Source: Phycisphaerales bacterium
GTDB taxonomy: Bacteria > Planctomycetota > Phycisphaerae > Phycisphaerales > UBA1924
Assembly (NCBI GenBank): GCA_017642965.1
Contig: JAEPOJ010000005.1
Coordinates: 58,721 to 122,720, forward strand
Direction of reading: 5' to 3'
DNA length: 64,000 bases
Shown in pieces: positions 41,724 to 49,274 of the stretch. Made by a program: the position numbers and the translations under genes. Under the pieces are notes generated by a model that was not told the DNA's origin, did no database searches, and saw only the letters and a program-made list of their open reading frames with translations. Within the stretch, counting starts at the first letter, position 1, and every line of letters begins with the position of its first letter.

Positions 41724-41931
41724 CAGAGCAGTCGGTGCGATTCCTTGGGTGCTGGCCATTGCGTTAATCTGGCCGGCCCTGCTCACGATCTGGATTTGCA
41801 TGAGAAACCCAGACGCAAAGCCGCTCACTGGGGCGCAGTCGGTTGGTTACTACTTCGTGGCAATGACAGCCCAGGTTTCGTGGGGATTCGCCGCTAGCTA
41901 TGCAATAGCAAGTGCGGGGGTGATCTCATGA
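41707..41931 (+). CDS. Small phage membrane protein, two TM helices
   Basis: 74 residues with 'AIPWVLAIALIWPALLTIWI' and 'GYYFVAMTAQVSWGFAASYA'. GAGGAG lies five bases before the ATG. Unknown function. Confidence 0.55.
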   Translation: MKTAVNRAVGAIPWVLAIALIWPALLTIWICMRNPDAKPLTGAQSVGYYFVAMTAQVSWGFAASYAIASAGVIS

Positions 41932-42206
41932 GAGTAGCCACCACAAAACGCGGACGCCCCCGCAAGGAACGCACAGAGCCGACCGGCCCGACGTTCCCCA
42001 AGGGCACCACGCACGTTTCGAGCAACGCACGCGACTGGTACAAGGCCAAGAACCCGCCGAAGCAGGTTCGATACGCGCGAACGGACACGCAGAAGTATTT
42101 CCGTCGTCGTCGTGATGAGAGCGAAGTACACAACAAGGTGAACGTGTGGACGCCTGTAACGGCGGCGCATGTTGAGCACATGGGGAAGGAAGGGGTTTTT
42201 GGATGA
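41928..42206 (+). CDS. Basic phage protein with AT-hook-like start
   Basis: 92 residues. 'TTKRGRPRKERTEP' contains the RGRP core of an AT-hook, followed by more basic segments ('KYFRRRRDESE'). It probably binds nucleic acid. ATGA-coupled to both neighbours. Confidence 0.6.
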   Translation: MRVATTKRGRPRKERTEPTGPTFPKGTTHVSSNARDWYKAKNPPKQVRYARTDTQKYFRRRRDESEVHNKVNVWTPVTAAHVEHMGKEGVFG

Positions 42207-42517
42207 GTGATAGGTGGAAACAGTGTATCTCTGAGGCGTTTGAGGATGCCGGTATTGAGGCGTCCGACCAGCAGATTGATATCGTCACTGCTTGGGCCGA
42301 GAGCGAGCACGAACATGGGCATATTTCCAGCGGGAATAGCTGTATCCCCCATCCGCTTGAAGCAGAGAACGCACGGCTAAAAAGTCAGATCGCTACCGAG
42401 CGGGAGAAAGTGACATGTCCGGCGTGCCGAGGAGAAGGCCGGATTATCACATATGGAGTTCGCTCGGGCAATATGCACTGTACCAAGTGCAACGGTGAAG
42501 GTCGGGTGTCGCCATGA
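42203..42517 (+). CDS. Phage protein with DnaJ-type CxxCxGxG zinc knuckles
   Basis: 104 residues. The C-terminus holds 'CPACRGEGRI' and 'CTKCNGEGRV', two CxxCxGxG units as in DnaJ's central zinc domain. The N-terminal half is a helical acidic region. It has no J domain. Such small proteins are common in phages; role unknown. Confidence 0.68.
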   Translation: MSDRWKQCISEAFEDAGIEASDQQIDIVTAWAESEHEHGHISSGNSCIPHPLEAENARLKSQIATEREKVTCPACRGEGRIITYGVRSGNMHCTKCNGEGRVSP

Positions 42518-43077
42518 CCTTCCCCCCCACCCAGCGAACGCCGGATGAGGCGGAGAGATGGATCGCCATACAGGGCTATGAAGGTTCATATGAAGTCTCA
42601 TCGTTTGGCAGAGTGAGGTCTGTGGATCGCCGTGTCCGTTACGGCCACGGGAAGCGGCTCATTAAGGGTCGAATCCTTAAGCCCCTCCCAGACAAGGATG
42701 GGTACCACCTGTGCTGCTTATGGAAATGCAACAAGGGGAGTACCCAGAAGATCCACCGATTAGTGGCGAATGCATTTCTTCCACTGCCCGGCGACGGCGA
42801 CGACCAAGTGAATCACCTGAACGGCGACAAGCAGGACAATCGAGCAGTCAACCTTGAATGGGTCTCTCGGCGAGAGAATACAAGACACGCCATTCAAAGC
42901 GGCCTCATGGTTCCCGAGTCGGGTAGCAAGCTGAACAAATGGCAAGCTCGGGTCATTCGGAAACTGGCAACTGGACACGCAAGTGTATTTACCTATCGCC
43001 AGATCGGTGACCTATTTGGTGTAACACCTTCATCTGTTTGCCATATCGCGAAGGGGGTCACATGGAACAAGGAATAG
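42514..43077 (+). CDS. NUMOD4/HNH endonuclease, free-standing
   Basis: 187 residues. The NUMOD4 start 'WIAIQGYEGSYEVSSFGRVR' is followed by an HNH core ('DQVNHLNGDKQDNRAVNLEW'). A C-terminal helix-turn-helix ('RQIGDLFGVTPSSVCHIAKG') gives DNA specificity. This is a homing-type endonuclease as often found between phage genes. It sits between the zinc-knuckle gene and the exonuclease gene and overlaps the latter by 16 bases. Confidence 0.88.
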   Translation: MTFPPTQRTPDEAERWIAIQGYEGSYEVSSFGRVRSVDRRVRYGHGKRLIKGRILKPLPDKDGYHLCCLWKCNKGSTQKIHRLVANAFLPLPGDGDDQVNHLNGDKQDNRAVNLEWVSRRENTRHAIQSGLMVPESGSKLNKWQARVIRKLATGHASVFTYRQIGDLFGVTPSSVCHIAKGVTWNKE

Positions 43078-44021
43078 CCAACCGAAGATCACCACTCGAA
43101 GCGCCGCCCCCCGGCATTTACCGTGATATTTCACCTGAGGAATACCACAGCTTTGACGCGCTCAACGCAACGACCATCGGGCATTTCGTCCGGTCGGGAA
43201 TGCACGGCGCGTACTACCTCAACCAGACCCAGGACGACGACCCGCCGACGCCCTCAATGCTCTACGGGACGGCGATGCACACGGCGTACCTTGAGCCCGA
43301 GAAGTACCGGCAGACGGCGTATACGCCAACCGTCGAGGTCAAGGTCGGCGATGACGTGATACACAAGCCCATCCTTGCGGACCAGTGCCAGTGGAAAACC
43401 CACAAGCCGATCGCGGATGAGCACCCGGACAAGCTGATCCTGCACGCTGAATGGGCGGAACGCATCGAGGCCATGCGGAAACAGCTCGACGCACACCCGC
43501 GTGCGAACATGCTGTTTAACGAGGTCGAGGGCACGAACGAGCTCACGCTGGTTTGGCATCTCAAGGTCAAGGGCCAGAAGATCCCCTGCAAGTGCCGTGT
43601 TGATCGTTTCCTGCCGTCGTTTGTTCCGACCGCCGATCACGACACGCCCGTGTCGGGCATCGCGGATCTGAAAACCAGCTCAAGCATCGACCCGCACAAG
43701 TTCGAGCGTTCGATCTGGGACTACGGGTATCACCGCCAAGCCGCGTGGTACTTGCTCGGAGCGATTGCACACAACCTGATCCCCGAGCAACTGCACGACT
43801 TCTCGTATCAGATCGTCGCGGTTGAGAAAACAGCACCGTACCCCGTGACCGTGTTCCCGCTGACGGCGGGCACGATCCAACAGGGGATTAACGAATGTCG
43901 CGTGGGCTTGCTTGCCTACGCGAAGTACCGAATGCACGGCATAGCGCCGGGTCCGTGCGATTCGTACATACCCGCCACCCTCCCGGCATACCTGATTGAA
44001 GATGAGAGGAACGCGATATGA
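43062..44021 (+). CDS. PD-(D/E)XK exonuclease (RecE/YqaJ-like)
   Basis: 319 residues. 'LNATTIGHFVRSGMHGAYYL' and 'PSMLYGTAMHTAYLEPEKY' open the nuclease domain; 'GIADLKTSSSIDPHKFERSI' holds the catalytic D...LKT (D-x-K) pair, followed by 'YGYHRQAAWYLLGA' with the QxxxY motif. This is the PF12684-like exonuclease fold that partners RecT. It should degrade 5' ends to make 3' single-strand overhangs. ATGA overlap with recT downstream confirms the pair. Confidence 0.88.
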   Translation: MEQGIANRRSPLEAPPPGIYRDISPEEYHSFDALNATTIGHFVRSGMHGAYYLNQTQDDDPPTPSMLYGTAMHTAYLEPEKYRQTAYTPTVEVKVGDDVIHKPILADQCQWKTHKPIADEHPDKLILHAEWAERIEAMRKQLDAHPRANMLFNEVEGTNELTLVWHLKVKGQKIPCKCRVDRFLPSFVPTADHDTPVSGIADLKTSSSIDPHKFERSIWDYGYHRQAAWYLLGAIAHNLIPEQLHDFSYQIVAVEKTAPYPVTVFPLTAGTIQQGINECRVGLLAYAKYRMHGIAPGPCDSYIPATLPAYLIEDERNAI

Positions 44022-44938
44022 GTAACCAACTGGCACCCAAAACACCCGGAGAGCAGTTCGTAGATTCGGTGTTCACGCCAAGCAGGATGGACATTGTTGC
44101 AGAGGCGTGTTCGGGAAACCGATTCGTCACGCCCGACAAGGTGAGGGCGACGATCGCAGAGGCGATGATTCGTGAGCCCAAGCTGGCGGAGGCATACCCG
44201 CCGTCCGTATTCCAGTCCGCACTACTCGCCGCCCGCCTCGACCTCGACGCGAGCGGGTACCACAACGGAGCCGCGTTTGTGGTTCGTTGGAACAGTCGCG
44301 AGAAGCGGTCTGAGTGCAACCTGCAAATGGGCTACGGGGCAATGGTTGACCTTGCCACCCGAGACGGGCGAATCCAGTCGTTCACCGTCCAAGAGGTCTA
44401 CGACTGTGATGAGTTCGAGTACAAGCTGGGCACGCAGCGGTTTATCAACCACATCCCAGCCAACGAGCGACCAGAGAAGGCGAAGCTGACCCACTGCTAC
44501 GCAATCGCTTGGTTCCCCGGAGGGGGGTATGAGTTTGAGGTGATGACTCGCAAGGACATCGAGTACATCCGCGACACCTATACCGCGAAGTACAAAGACG
44601 GGAACATTATCAGCCCGGCATGGAAGTATTCGTTTGGGCGAATGGGGTGCAAGACAGTGCTGAATCGCCTGATTAAGCGACTGCCCGTCAACCCTGTTCT
44701 AGCCGAGGCGATTGAGCGTTCGCATGTCGCAGACGGCATGGACTCGTTCAACCCGCAACGCATGGCCGTCGCCAACACGTCAATGGAGGAAGCGGGCAAC
44801 TCGATTGCCGGGATGCTTGACGCGGACATCGACGACGACGAACCAGAACGCGACCCGGACACAGGCGAGGTTATTCCCGACGAGGTTGACAGCACCGACC
44901 TGTTCGAGGGCGAGGGTGCGGAGAGGGGGTACAACTGA
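44018..44938 (+). CDS. recT: RecT-family single-strand annealing protein
   Basis: 306 residues. The RecT core (about 20-230) shows 'PSVFQSALLAARLDLDASGY', 'CNLQMGYGAMVDLATRDGRI' and 'WKYSFGRMGCKTVLNRLIKR'; the last 60 residues are acidic and disordered. The protein coats single-stranded DNA and promotes annealing for recombination-dependent replication and concatemer formation. The exonuclease is immediately upstream. Confidence 0.93.
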   Translation: MSNQLAPKTPGEQFVDSVFTPSRMDIVAEACSGNRFVTPDKVRATIAEAMIREPKLAEAYPPSVFQSALLAARLDLDASGYHNGAAFVVRWNSREKRSECNLQMGYGAMVDLATRDGRIQSFTVQEVYDCDEFEYKLGTQRFINHIPANERPEKAKLTHCYAIAWFPGGGYEFEVMTRKDIEYIRDTYTAKYKDGNIISPAWKYSFGRMGCKTVLNRLIKRLPVNPVLAEAIERSHVADGMDSFNPQRMAVANTSMEEAGNSIAGMLDADIDDDEPERDPDTGEVIPDEVDSTDLFEGEGAERGYN

Positions 44939-45138
44939 TGAGCGAGACTTACATCATCCCGAAGGTGTATTACTTCATGAATGCCAACGAGGCGAGGTTA
45001 TACATGGACAGATACGGTGTATCGAAACTCAAAGACATGGAGGGCAAGATGTTCATGGGCGCTCCAATCAAGATTTACCACCCCCTAGATGCCGACGGAA
45101 ACGAGTTGTATCCCGCAGATTGGAACGGAACACCATGA
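44938..45138 (+). CDS. Phage hypothetical protein
   Basis: 66 residues, Tyr/Met-rich ('VYYFMNANEARLYMDRYGVS'). TGATG and ATGA overlaps couple it between recT and rusA. No known family. Confidence 0.6.
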   Translation: MSETYIIPKVYYFMNANEARLYMDRYGVSKLKDMEGKMFMGAPIKIYHPLDADGNELYPADWNGTP

Positions 45139-45551
45139 CCCCCTCCCCCGCCAAAGGCAAACGCGGTGCCGTGACGATTACGCTGCCGTGGCCGATCACG
45201 ATGAATCACTATCGCACGCCGATCGCACGGCGTTTCAAGAACAAGTGGGTTGGCCGTCTTATCACCAGCCCCAAAGGACGCAAGTACAAGCAGCTCGTAA
45301 TCGACACGATACGCGAGCAAGGTGTCCCGTCGATTAAGGGGCCGGTGGTTGTCACTGAGCGCTTCTACTGCAAGACCAACGCCCGCTACGACATCGACAA
45401 CTACCGCAAGCCCATGCGGGATGGAATCGTCAAGGCGGGGGTGATCGAGGATGACTACCTGATCTATGAGGATCGCGGCATCAAGTGCCCCAAGGACAAG
45501 GACAACCCGCGCGTGGAGATCACGATCGAGCCAATGGAGGGCGCAGCATGA
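45135..45551 (+). CDS. rusA: RusA-like Holliday junction resolvase
   Basis: 138 residues. 'TLPWPITMNHYRT' at the start and the catalytic segment 'ARYDIDNYRKPMRDGIVKAG' followed by 'VIEDDYLIYE' match RusA: the Asp residues in 'DIDN', 'RDG' and 'DD' bind Mg2+. It cuts four-way junctions, clearing branched phage DNA before packaging. It begins one ATGA overlap after the gene at 44938. Confidence 0.9.
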   Translation: MTPSPAKGKRGAVTITLPWPITMNHYRTPIARRFKNKWVGRLITSPKGRKYKQLVIDTIREQGVPSIKGPVVVTERFYCKTNARYDIDNYRKPMRDGIVKAGVIEDDYLIYEDRGIKCPKDKDNPRVEITIEPMEGAA

Positions 45552-45727
45552 GCACCTACGTCTACGGACACCCACTCATCGAGAAGATCGTCTTGCGGGA
45601 AACATCCGCACGGGTCTACATGACCACGGGCAGCGTGTATGAGATCAGCGCATGGGAAGGCCAGAAGTTCACGACAGACGACTTCACTGAGATCGTCGCG
45701 ACGGCGATCAGGAAGGAAAAGGCATGA
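45548..45727 (+). CDS. Small phage hypothetical protein
   Basis: 59 residues, beta-rich ('VYGHPLIEKIVLRETSARVY') with a helical end. ATGA-coupled at both ends. No known family. Confidence 0.55.
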   Translation: MSTYVYGHPLIEKIVLRETSARVYMTTGSVYEISAWEGQKFTTDDFTEIVATAIRKEKA

Positions 45728-46137
45728 CAGCAACAAACAAACTCACCGAAGAACTGGCAACCACAATCGAATGGCTCAGGACATCCGCTCAGGCGGGTGC
45801 GGACACAGCGGGGCCGTTCATCGCGGAGCAGACGCCGCTGTACATCGAGGAGTTGATTCAATACACGATCGTGTGGACGGTATTCAAAGCCGCTATGTGG
45901 CTTGGTCTGCTGATCCTGGTGGGAGTCCTGATGTTCATCGCTCACCGCATTGGTCGAAAAGTCGACGGAGACAACGGAGAACTCTTTCTCCAAGCCCTCT
46001 TCCCGGCTGTAGTCGCCTTCCTCGGCCTCATGCCCCTCTGTGGCACCCTTAGTTCCATAGGTGTGGATGAGGGCATTAAGGCGTACACCGCCCCCCGCGT
46101 GTTCGTCGTGGACAAGCTCACGGAACTACTGCCATGA
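45724..46137 (+). CDS. Phage membrane protein, possible holin
   Basis: 137 residues. Two clear membrane helices ('AAMWLGLLILVGVLMFIAH' and 'FLQALFPAVVAFLGLMPLCG') with an amphipathic N-terminal helix. Size and topology fit class II holins, but no endolysin gene is adjacent and the position in the early strand is unusual for a lysis gene. ATGA-coupled. Confidence 0.5.
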   Translation: MTATNKLTEELATTIEWLRTSAQAGADTAGPFIAEQTPLYIEELIQYTIVWTVFKAAMWLGLLILVGVLMFIAHRIGRKVDGDNGELFLQALFPAVVAFLGLMPLCGTLSSIGVDEGIKAYTAPRVFVVDKLTELLP

Positions 46138-46451
46138 ACCAGCCCACCCTATTCCCCCACCACAAGCACGCTCGACACCGAGTACACGACAACTCACGAG
46201 AAGCGTGGAGATCAATCGACACCGACGAACGCAAAAAAGCGATCGTCGAGCTGCTCAAGGAGCAAGGACCGCTCACGGATCGGGAGATCAAAGACCGCCT
46301 GGGCTACGAGGAAATGAACGCTGTTCGCCCGCGTGTGACGGAGTTGACGAAGGCGAACGTGTTATTCGAGACTGGGCGGAAGAAATGCAGCACCACCAAG
46401 AAGCGTGTTCGCGTGAACGGGGTTCGCGGGGTGCATGGAAGGATGATGTGA
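46134..46451 (+). CDS. Phage winged-helix DNA-binding protein
   Basis: 105 residues. 'KKAIVELLKEQGPLTDREIK' and 'AVRPRVTELTKANVLFETGR' form a typical winged-helix pattern of small phage regulators; the basic tail is 'STTKKRVRVNGVRG'. It probably regulates transcription of phage genes or acts in replication. Coupled to the next gene by TGATG. Confidence 0.72.
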   Translation: MNQPTLFPHHKHARHRVHDNSREAWRSIDTDERKKAIVELLKEQGPLTDREIKDRLGYEEMNAVRPRVTELTKANVLFETGRKKCSTTKKRVRVNGVRGVHGRMM

Positions 46452-46747
46452 TGAGTGAAACAGAGCAGGTCTATTGGTACCAGTGTCAGGAGCGCGCAAT
46501 GGCCCCCGGATCAAGCGACGGTTGGCCAGAGATCATCCCAGCACCTCACACGCCGAACGCGAGATTGAAGCGGGTCGAAGGCGATCCTGTGGCGATGATC
46601 GATTGGTTGCATAAGGAAATCACAGCACTTAAGGAACGAGCAGTCGCCGTAGTTAACGCATGGGATGAGGATGATGTTGGGCAGATTGATGGCGGGCTGA
46701 TCGACGACCTTAGAGAAGCGTGCGCCCTGTGCGGAGAAGGAACTTGA
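46451..46747 (+). CDS. Phage hypothetical protein
   Basis: 98 residues; the centre is 'PVAMIDWLHKEITALKERAV' (helix) with an acidic end containing two Cys. No known family. Ends one base before the next small ORF's ATG. Confidence 0.55.
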   Translation: MSETEQVYWYQCQERAMAPGSSDGWPEIIPAPHTPNARLKRVEGDPVAMIDWLHKEITALKERAVAVVNAWDEDDVGQIDGGLIDDLREACALCGEGT

Positions 46748-46748
46748 C

Positions 46749-46907
46749 ATGCCCCCCAAAACCCATTACACTACCGACGCAACCCGGATCGTGCCCAAAG
46801 CACATCCAAGACAAGCCACCACCTTGCACGAGGCCGTTTTCGCATTGCGATCCGGGTTGCACCTCTGCGGGGTGGTGGCGTGCGCTTTAGGAGAAGGCGA
46901 TGAGTAA
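46749..46907 (+). CDS. Possible 52-aa phage peptide overlapping a structured element
   Basis: A 53-codon frame starts one base after the previous stop and ends inside the start of the next gene. The encoded peptide is unlike its neighbours, and the DNA carries two nested inverted repeats. The frame may therefore be incidental to an RNA structure. Both readings are possible. Confidence 0.35.
   Translation: MPPKTHYTTDATRIVPKAHPRQATTLHEAVFALRSGLHLCGVVACALGEGDE
46779..46879 (+). other. A-B-A'-B' inverted repeats, potential pseudoknot before a ribosome-binding site
   Basis: A: GCAACCCGGATCG at 46779-46791 pairs with A' CGATCCGGGTTGC at 46848-46860 (13 bp, perfect). B: GCCACCACC at 46815-46823 pairs with B' GGTGGTGGC at 46871-46879 (9 bp, perfect). 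The order is A-B-A'-B', which can form a pseudoknot. B' ends about ten bases before the AGGAG that serves the gene at 46900. Confidence 0.6.
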
Positions 46908-47457
46908 GAAAAGATCAATCCCCGACGTCTTCGCAGAACTACGGGAAATCGTCGGCGACGCATTTGACGGCGATATCAGCGACATTCGCGGGATGGAATG
47001 CACAAGGAGCCCGGCAATGACCAGTGAACAGACAGAGCGGATGAGTGAGGCGGACTGGAGCGGCCATGTCGATGCGGACGGCAATGTTCTCTCATGGGAG
47101 TATGCAAACCAGCTCTACGCGGAGAACAAGCAACTCCGCACCGACCTCGCCGCGATGACCGAGCGGGCGGAGAAGGCGGAGCGTTCATCTGGTCTCTATC
47201 AGAAATGGTGGGAAGACGCAGAACGCAAACTCCATCAGGCGGAGGCGGAGAACGCGAGACTGCGGGAGGCGTTGGAGGACACCGCAAAGCACTTGGACTA
47301 TGTACATCACGAACTGGTTACCGAAGATCAGGACACCGTACAGGGCCTGCGAAACCTGATCGCCAACCTCCATGAGGCAACGGGCAGAGGCGTTGAGAAG
47401 ATCACCCAAGCCCTCCACGGCAGCCCGGCAGCGGGCGGGAAGGATGAAGATGAGTAA
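46900..47457 (+). CDS. Coiled-coil phage protein
   Basis: 185 residues. A Lys/acidic start is followed by a long heptad-rich helix (about 65-125, 'YANQLYAENKQLRTDLAAMT', 'ERKLHQAEAENARLREALED'). This style is common in phage early proteins. AGGAG lies five bases upstream. Function unknown; its expression may be controlled by the structure at 46779-46879. Confidence 0.65.
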   Translation: MSKKRSIPDVFAELREIVGDAFDGDISDIRGMECTRSPAMTSEQTERMSEADWSGHVDADGNVLSWEYANQLYAENKQLRTDLAAMTERAEKAERSSGLYQKWWEDAERKLHQAEAENARLREALEDTAKHLDYVHHELVTEDQDTVQGLRNLIANLHEATGRGVEKITQALHGSPAAGGKDEDE

Positions 47458-47962
47458 GCACACCACCGACCAGAATGCGGAGCTGCGGGAGAGGGCTGAG
47501 AATCCGACGAGTCTCTCGTATGGGGAACTGCGTGCCCTAGCTGGCGACCTCCTCGCCGCCCTGTCCACCACGGAGGAGCGGCTGAGGGAGAAGGAAGCGA
47601 TCGTGGAGCGGTTGCCGAAGTACAAGCACCCCATGCAGGCAATCGCCAAAGACGAACACGGCACCATGCGATTTGTCGAGAACAGGATCGTAAGGCAGTT
47701 GCTTGATTTCGCCAGCGTTCGCGGGTGCGACCTAAACGCACTTGCGGGTATGAATTTTGAACACAACGACTGGCGGCAGTTTGCACAGTTGATCGGCTAC
47801 AGCGTAGACGGGTTCTTCACGCTCTCATATGTCAATAACACATTTCACATTGACGAACTCGACGATGGATTCTGGGATTATGCCGAGCAGCATTGCGAAG
47901 CGGCCCTCTCCGCCCAGCAGTCCAGGCCCACCGAAGGGGCAGAGAGCGGGGGTGGGCGATGA
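47450..47962 (+). CDS. Phage protein with LIGYSVDGF-type domain
   Basis: 170 residues. An N-terminal coiled coil is followed by 'HNDWRQFAQLIGYSVDGFFT', a segment I recognise from phage and prophage hypothetical proteins. GGAAGG lies before ATG 47450; the upstream in-frame ATG at 47444 is too close to it. Overlaps the next gene by ATGA. Confidence 0.65.
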   Translation: MSKHTTDQNAELRERAENPTSLSYGELRALAGDLLAALSTTEERLREKEAIVERLPKYKHPMQAIAKDEHGTMRFVENRIVRQLLDFASVRGCDLNALAGMNFEHNDWRQFAQLIGYSVDGFFTLSYVNNTFHIDELDDGFWDYAEQHCEAALSAQQSRPTEGAESGGGR

Positions 47963-48123
47963 AATGCCAAATGTGCGGCTGCGATACTGGGTGTGACTGG
48001 GAAATCTGCGAGACGTGTTACAACGAAATGTACGGAGAACATGATGCTGCCAATGAAGATTTACGCCGACAAGCTGACGCGGAACGCTGGGTCGCCGAGA
48101 ACGGAGAGCACGGACATGGATAA
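47959..48123 (+). CDS. Small zinc-ribbon phage protein
   Basis: 54 residues. 'CQMCGCDTGCDWEICETCY' carries paired CxxC knuckles; the rest is acidic. Probably a zinc-bound nucleic-acid or protein adaptor. ATGA-coupled to the previous gene. Confidence 0.6.
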   Translation: MKCQMCGCDTGCDWEICETCYNEMYGEHDAANEDLRRQADAERWVAENGEHGHG

Positions 48124-48520
48124 AACTGACTACCACCTCCCCACCACCGAACTCATGCAGGCAGGCGAGACGTACGCCCGCCTCGGGCTGGAGTGTCCGT
48201 GGGTGGGGGATTGGGCGTGGGTGGACTTGCAAAATAGCGGGATTATCTATCTTGTTCCCAACGTGAACGTGTACTCCAAGAAAACAATCCACTGCCCTCC
48301 CGCCGTCGCCGCTGCTGTGCTGGCTTTCGCTCTGGATGTCATGGAGTTTTGGTGGACAAAATCCCACTGTACTTTCATGCCGTGTGACACTGAGGAAGGG
48401 TCGTGGGAGTACCGCCTACGAACTCTCAGGGGTGCCCACACAGGAGAGCAAGCGGTTGGTAAACTCGCCGCCGCCGTCGCCCTCATCCTGGCCGTGCACA
48501 AAGCTGTGGAGGGGGAGTGA
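48116..48520 (+). CDS. Phage hypothetical protein
   Basis: 134 residues. The mixed fold has 'CPWVGDWAWVDLQNSGIIYL' and a hydrophobic helical middle ('VAAAVLAFALDVMEFWW'). GGAG lies nine bases before ATG 48116. No known family. Confidence 0.6.
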   Translation: MDKTDYHLPTTELMQAGETYARLGLECPWVGDWAWVDLQNSGIIYLVPNVNVYSKKTIHCPPAVAAAVLAFALDVMEFWWTKSHCTFMPCDTEEGSWEYRLRTLRGAHTGEQAVGKLAAAVALILAVHKAVEGE

Positions 48521-48813
48521 TGCCGACATTTGCAGATCGCTTGATTTCGTTGCGTAAACTCAGGAACATGACGCAAGCTCAGCTAGATTCAGCGTCGAGT
48601 CTTCCCGCCGGGACAGTTGCCCAATGGGAATCGGGGAACCGCGAACCTTCATATTCAAATCTGCTCAAAGTCGCATCCGGATTGCGTCTCACGCCGGGAA
48701 ATCTATTGCCCCGAGAGCGGTCTGAGATGCAGATCTGTTCCCAGTGTGGAGGCGTCGGCCTAGTTAAGACGCCAAGGCCGCAAAGCATTTTACGAGAGGA
48801 TACCAATGCCTGA
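48520..48813 (+). CDS. XRE-family HTH protein with C-terminal CxxC tail
   Basis: 97 residues. The HTH (about 8-62) reads 'LRKLRNMTQAQLDSASSLPA' and 'GTVAQWESGNREPSYSNLLK'. A tail 'CSQCGGVGLVKTPR' follows. The size fits a small Cro-type regulator. It is embedded late in the early operon, so it may be an autoregulator rather than the lysogeny repressor. The stop overlaps the next tiny gene. Confidence 0.8.
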   Translation: MPTFADRLISLRKLRNMTQAQLDSASSLPAGTVAQWESGNREPSYSNLLKVASGLRLTPGNLLPRERSEMQICSQCGGVGLVKTPRPQSILREDTNA

Positions 48814-48913
48814 CGGAATGTACACCGCCCTCTACATCTGCCTCGGCATATTCACCGTGGCGATCATCGCACTGCTCATCATCGGGAGGAAGGGTAATGG
48901 ACGCAAGCACTGA
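48806..48913 (+). CDS. Tiny single-TM phage protein, 35 aa
   Basis: One hydrophobic helix ('ALYICLGIFTVAIIALLIIG') with a basic end 'RKGNGRKH'. GAGAGGA is close upstream. It overlaps both neighbours. Short, so confidence is moderate. Confidence 0.5.
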   Translation: MPDGMYTALYICLGIFTVAIIALLIIGRKGNGRKH

Positions 48914-49274
48914 GCTCAACGAACTCTGGGAACTGCTCGACAAGGGGAGGCATCAGGCGTGGCCGGAGTGTATCTGTCCACTGGAAAGCGATAGAACCCC
49001 AAGTAAGGAAGATAAGTACCAGTCGGAATGGTGGTATGAGGGTTGGGCTAGTGGGACGCGGATTGAGAAAGCCCAGCACGCCCTCGCAATCGTCAGGGAC
49101 AGCGTAGAGGGGTGGTTGTTGGAGCAAGGGTGGGCGGTCTGCAAAGACAGTTCCGAAATCACATATGCTATCTATCGCCCCCGCGATCACGAGAGGCGGG
49201 GCCAGCGTGATGTCATCAAACGCACCCTCCCCGATGCCGTGAGGTACGCGATGGAATCAACCACCGCAACCTGA
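48897..49274 (+). CDS. Phage hypothetical protein, last early gene
   Basis: 125 residues, acidic and aromatic ('KYQSEWWYEGWASGTRIEKA', 'GWLLEQGWAVCKDSSEITYA'). No known family. Its 3' end overlaps the convergent late gene by 18 bases. Confidence 0.6.
   Translation: MDASTELNELWELLDKGRHQAWPECICPLESDRTPSKEDKYQSEWWYEGWASGTRIEKAQHALAIVRDSVEGWLLEQGWAVCKDSSEITYAIYRPRDHERRGQRDVIKRTLPDAVRYAMESTTAT

Noticed and set aside
45724-46137. A lysis cassette (holin plus endolysin)
   Set aside because: Only a possible holin-like membrane protein is seen; no lysozyme, amidase or spanin motif is present in the adjacent genes.
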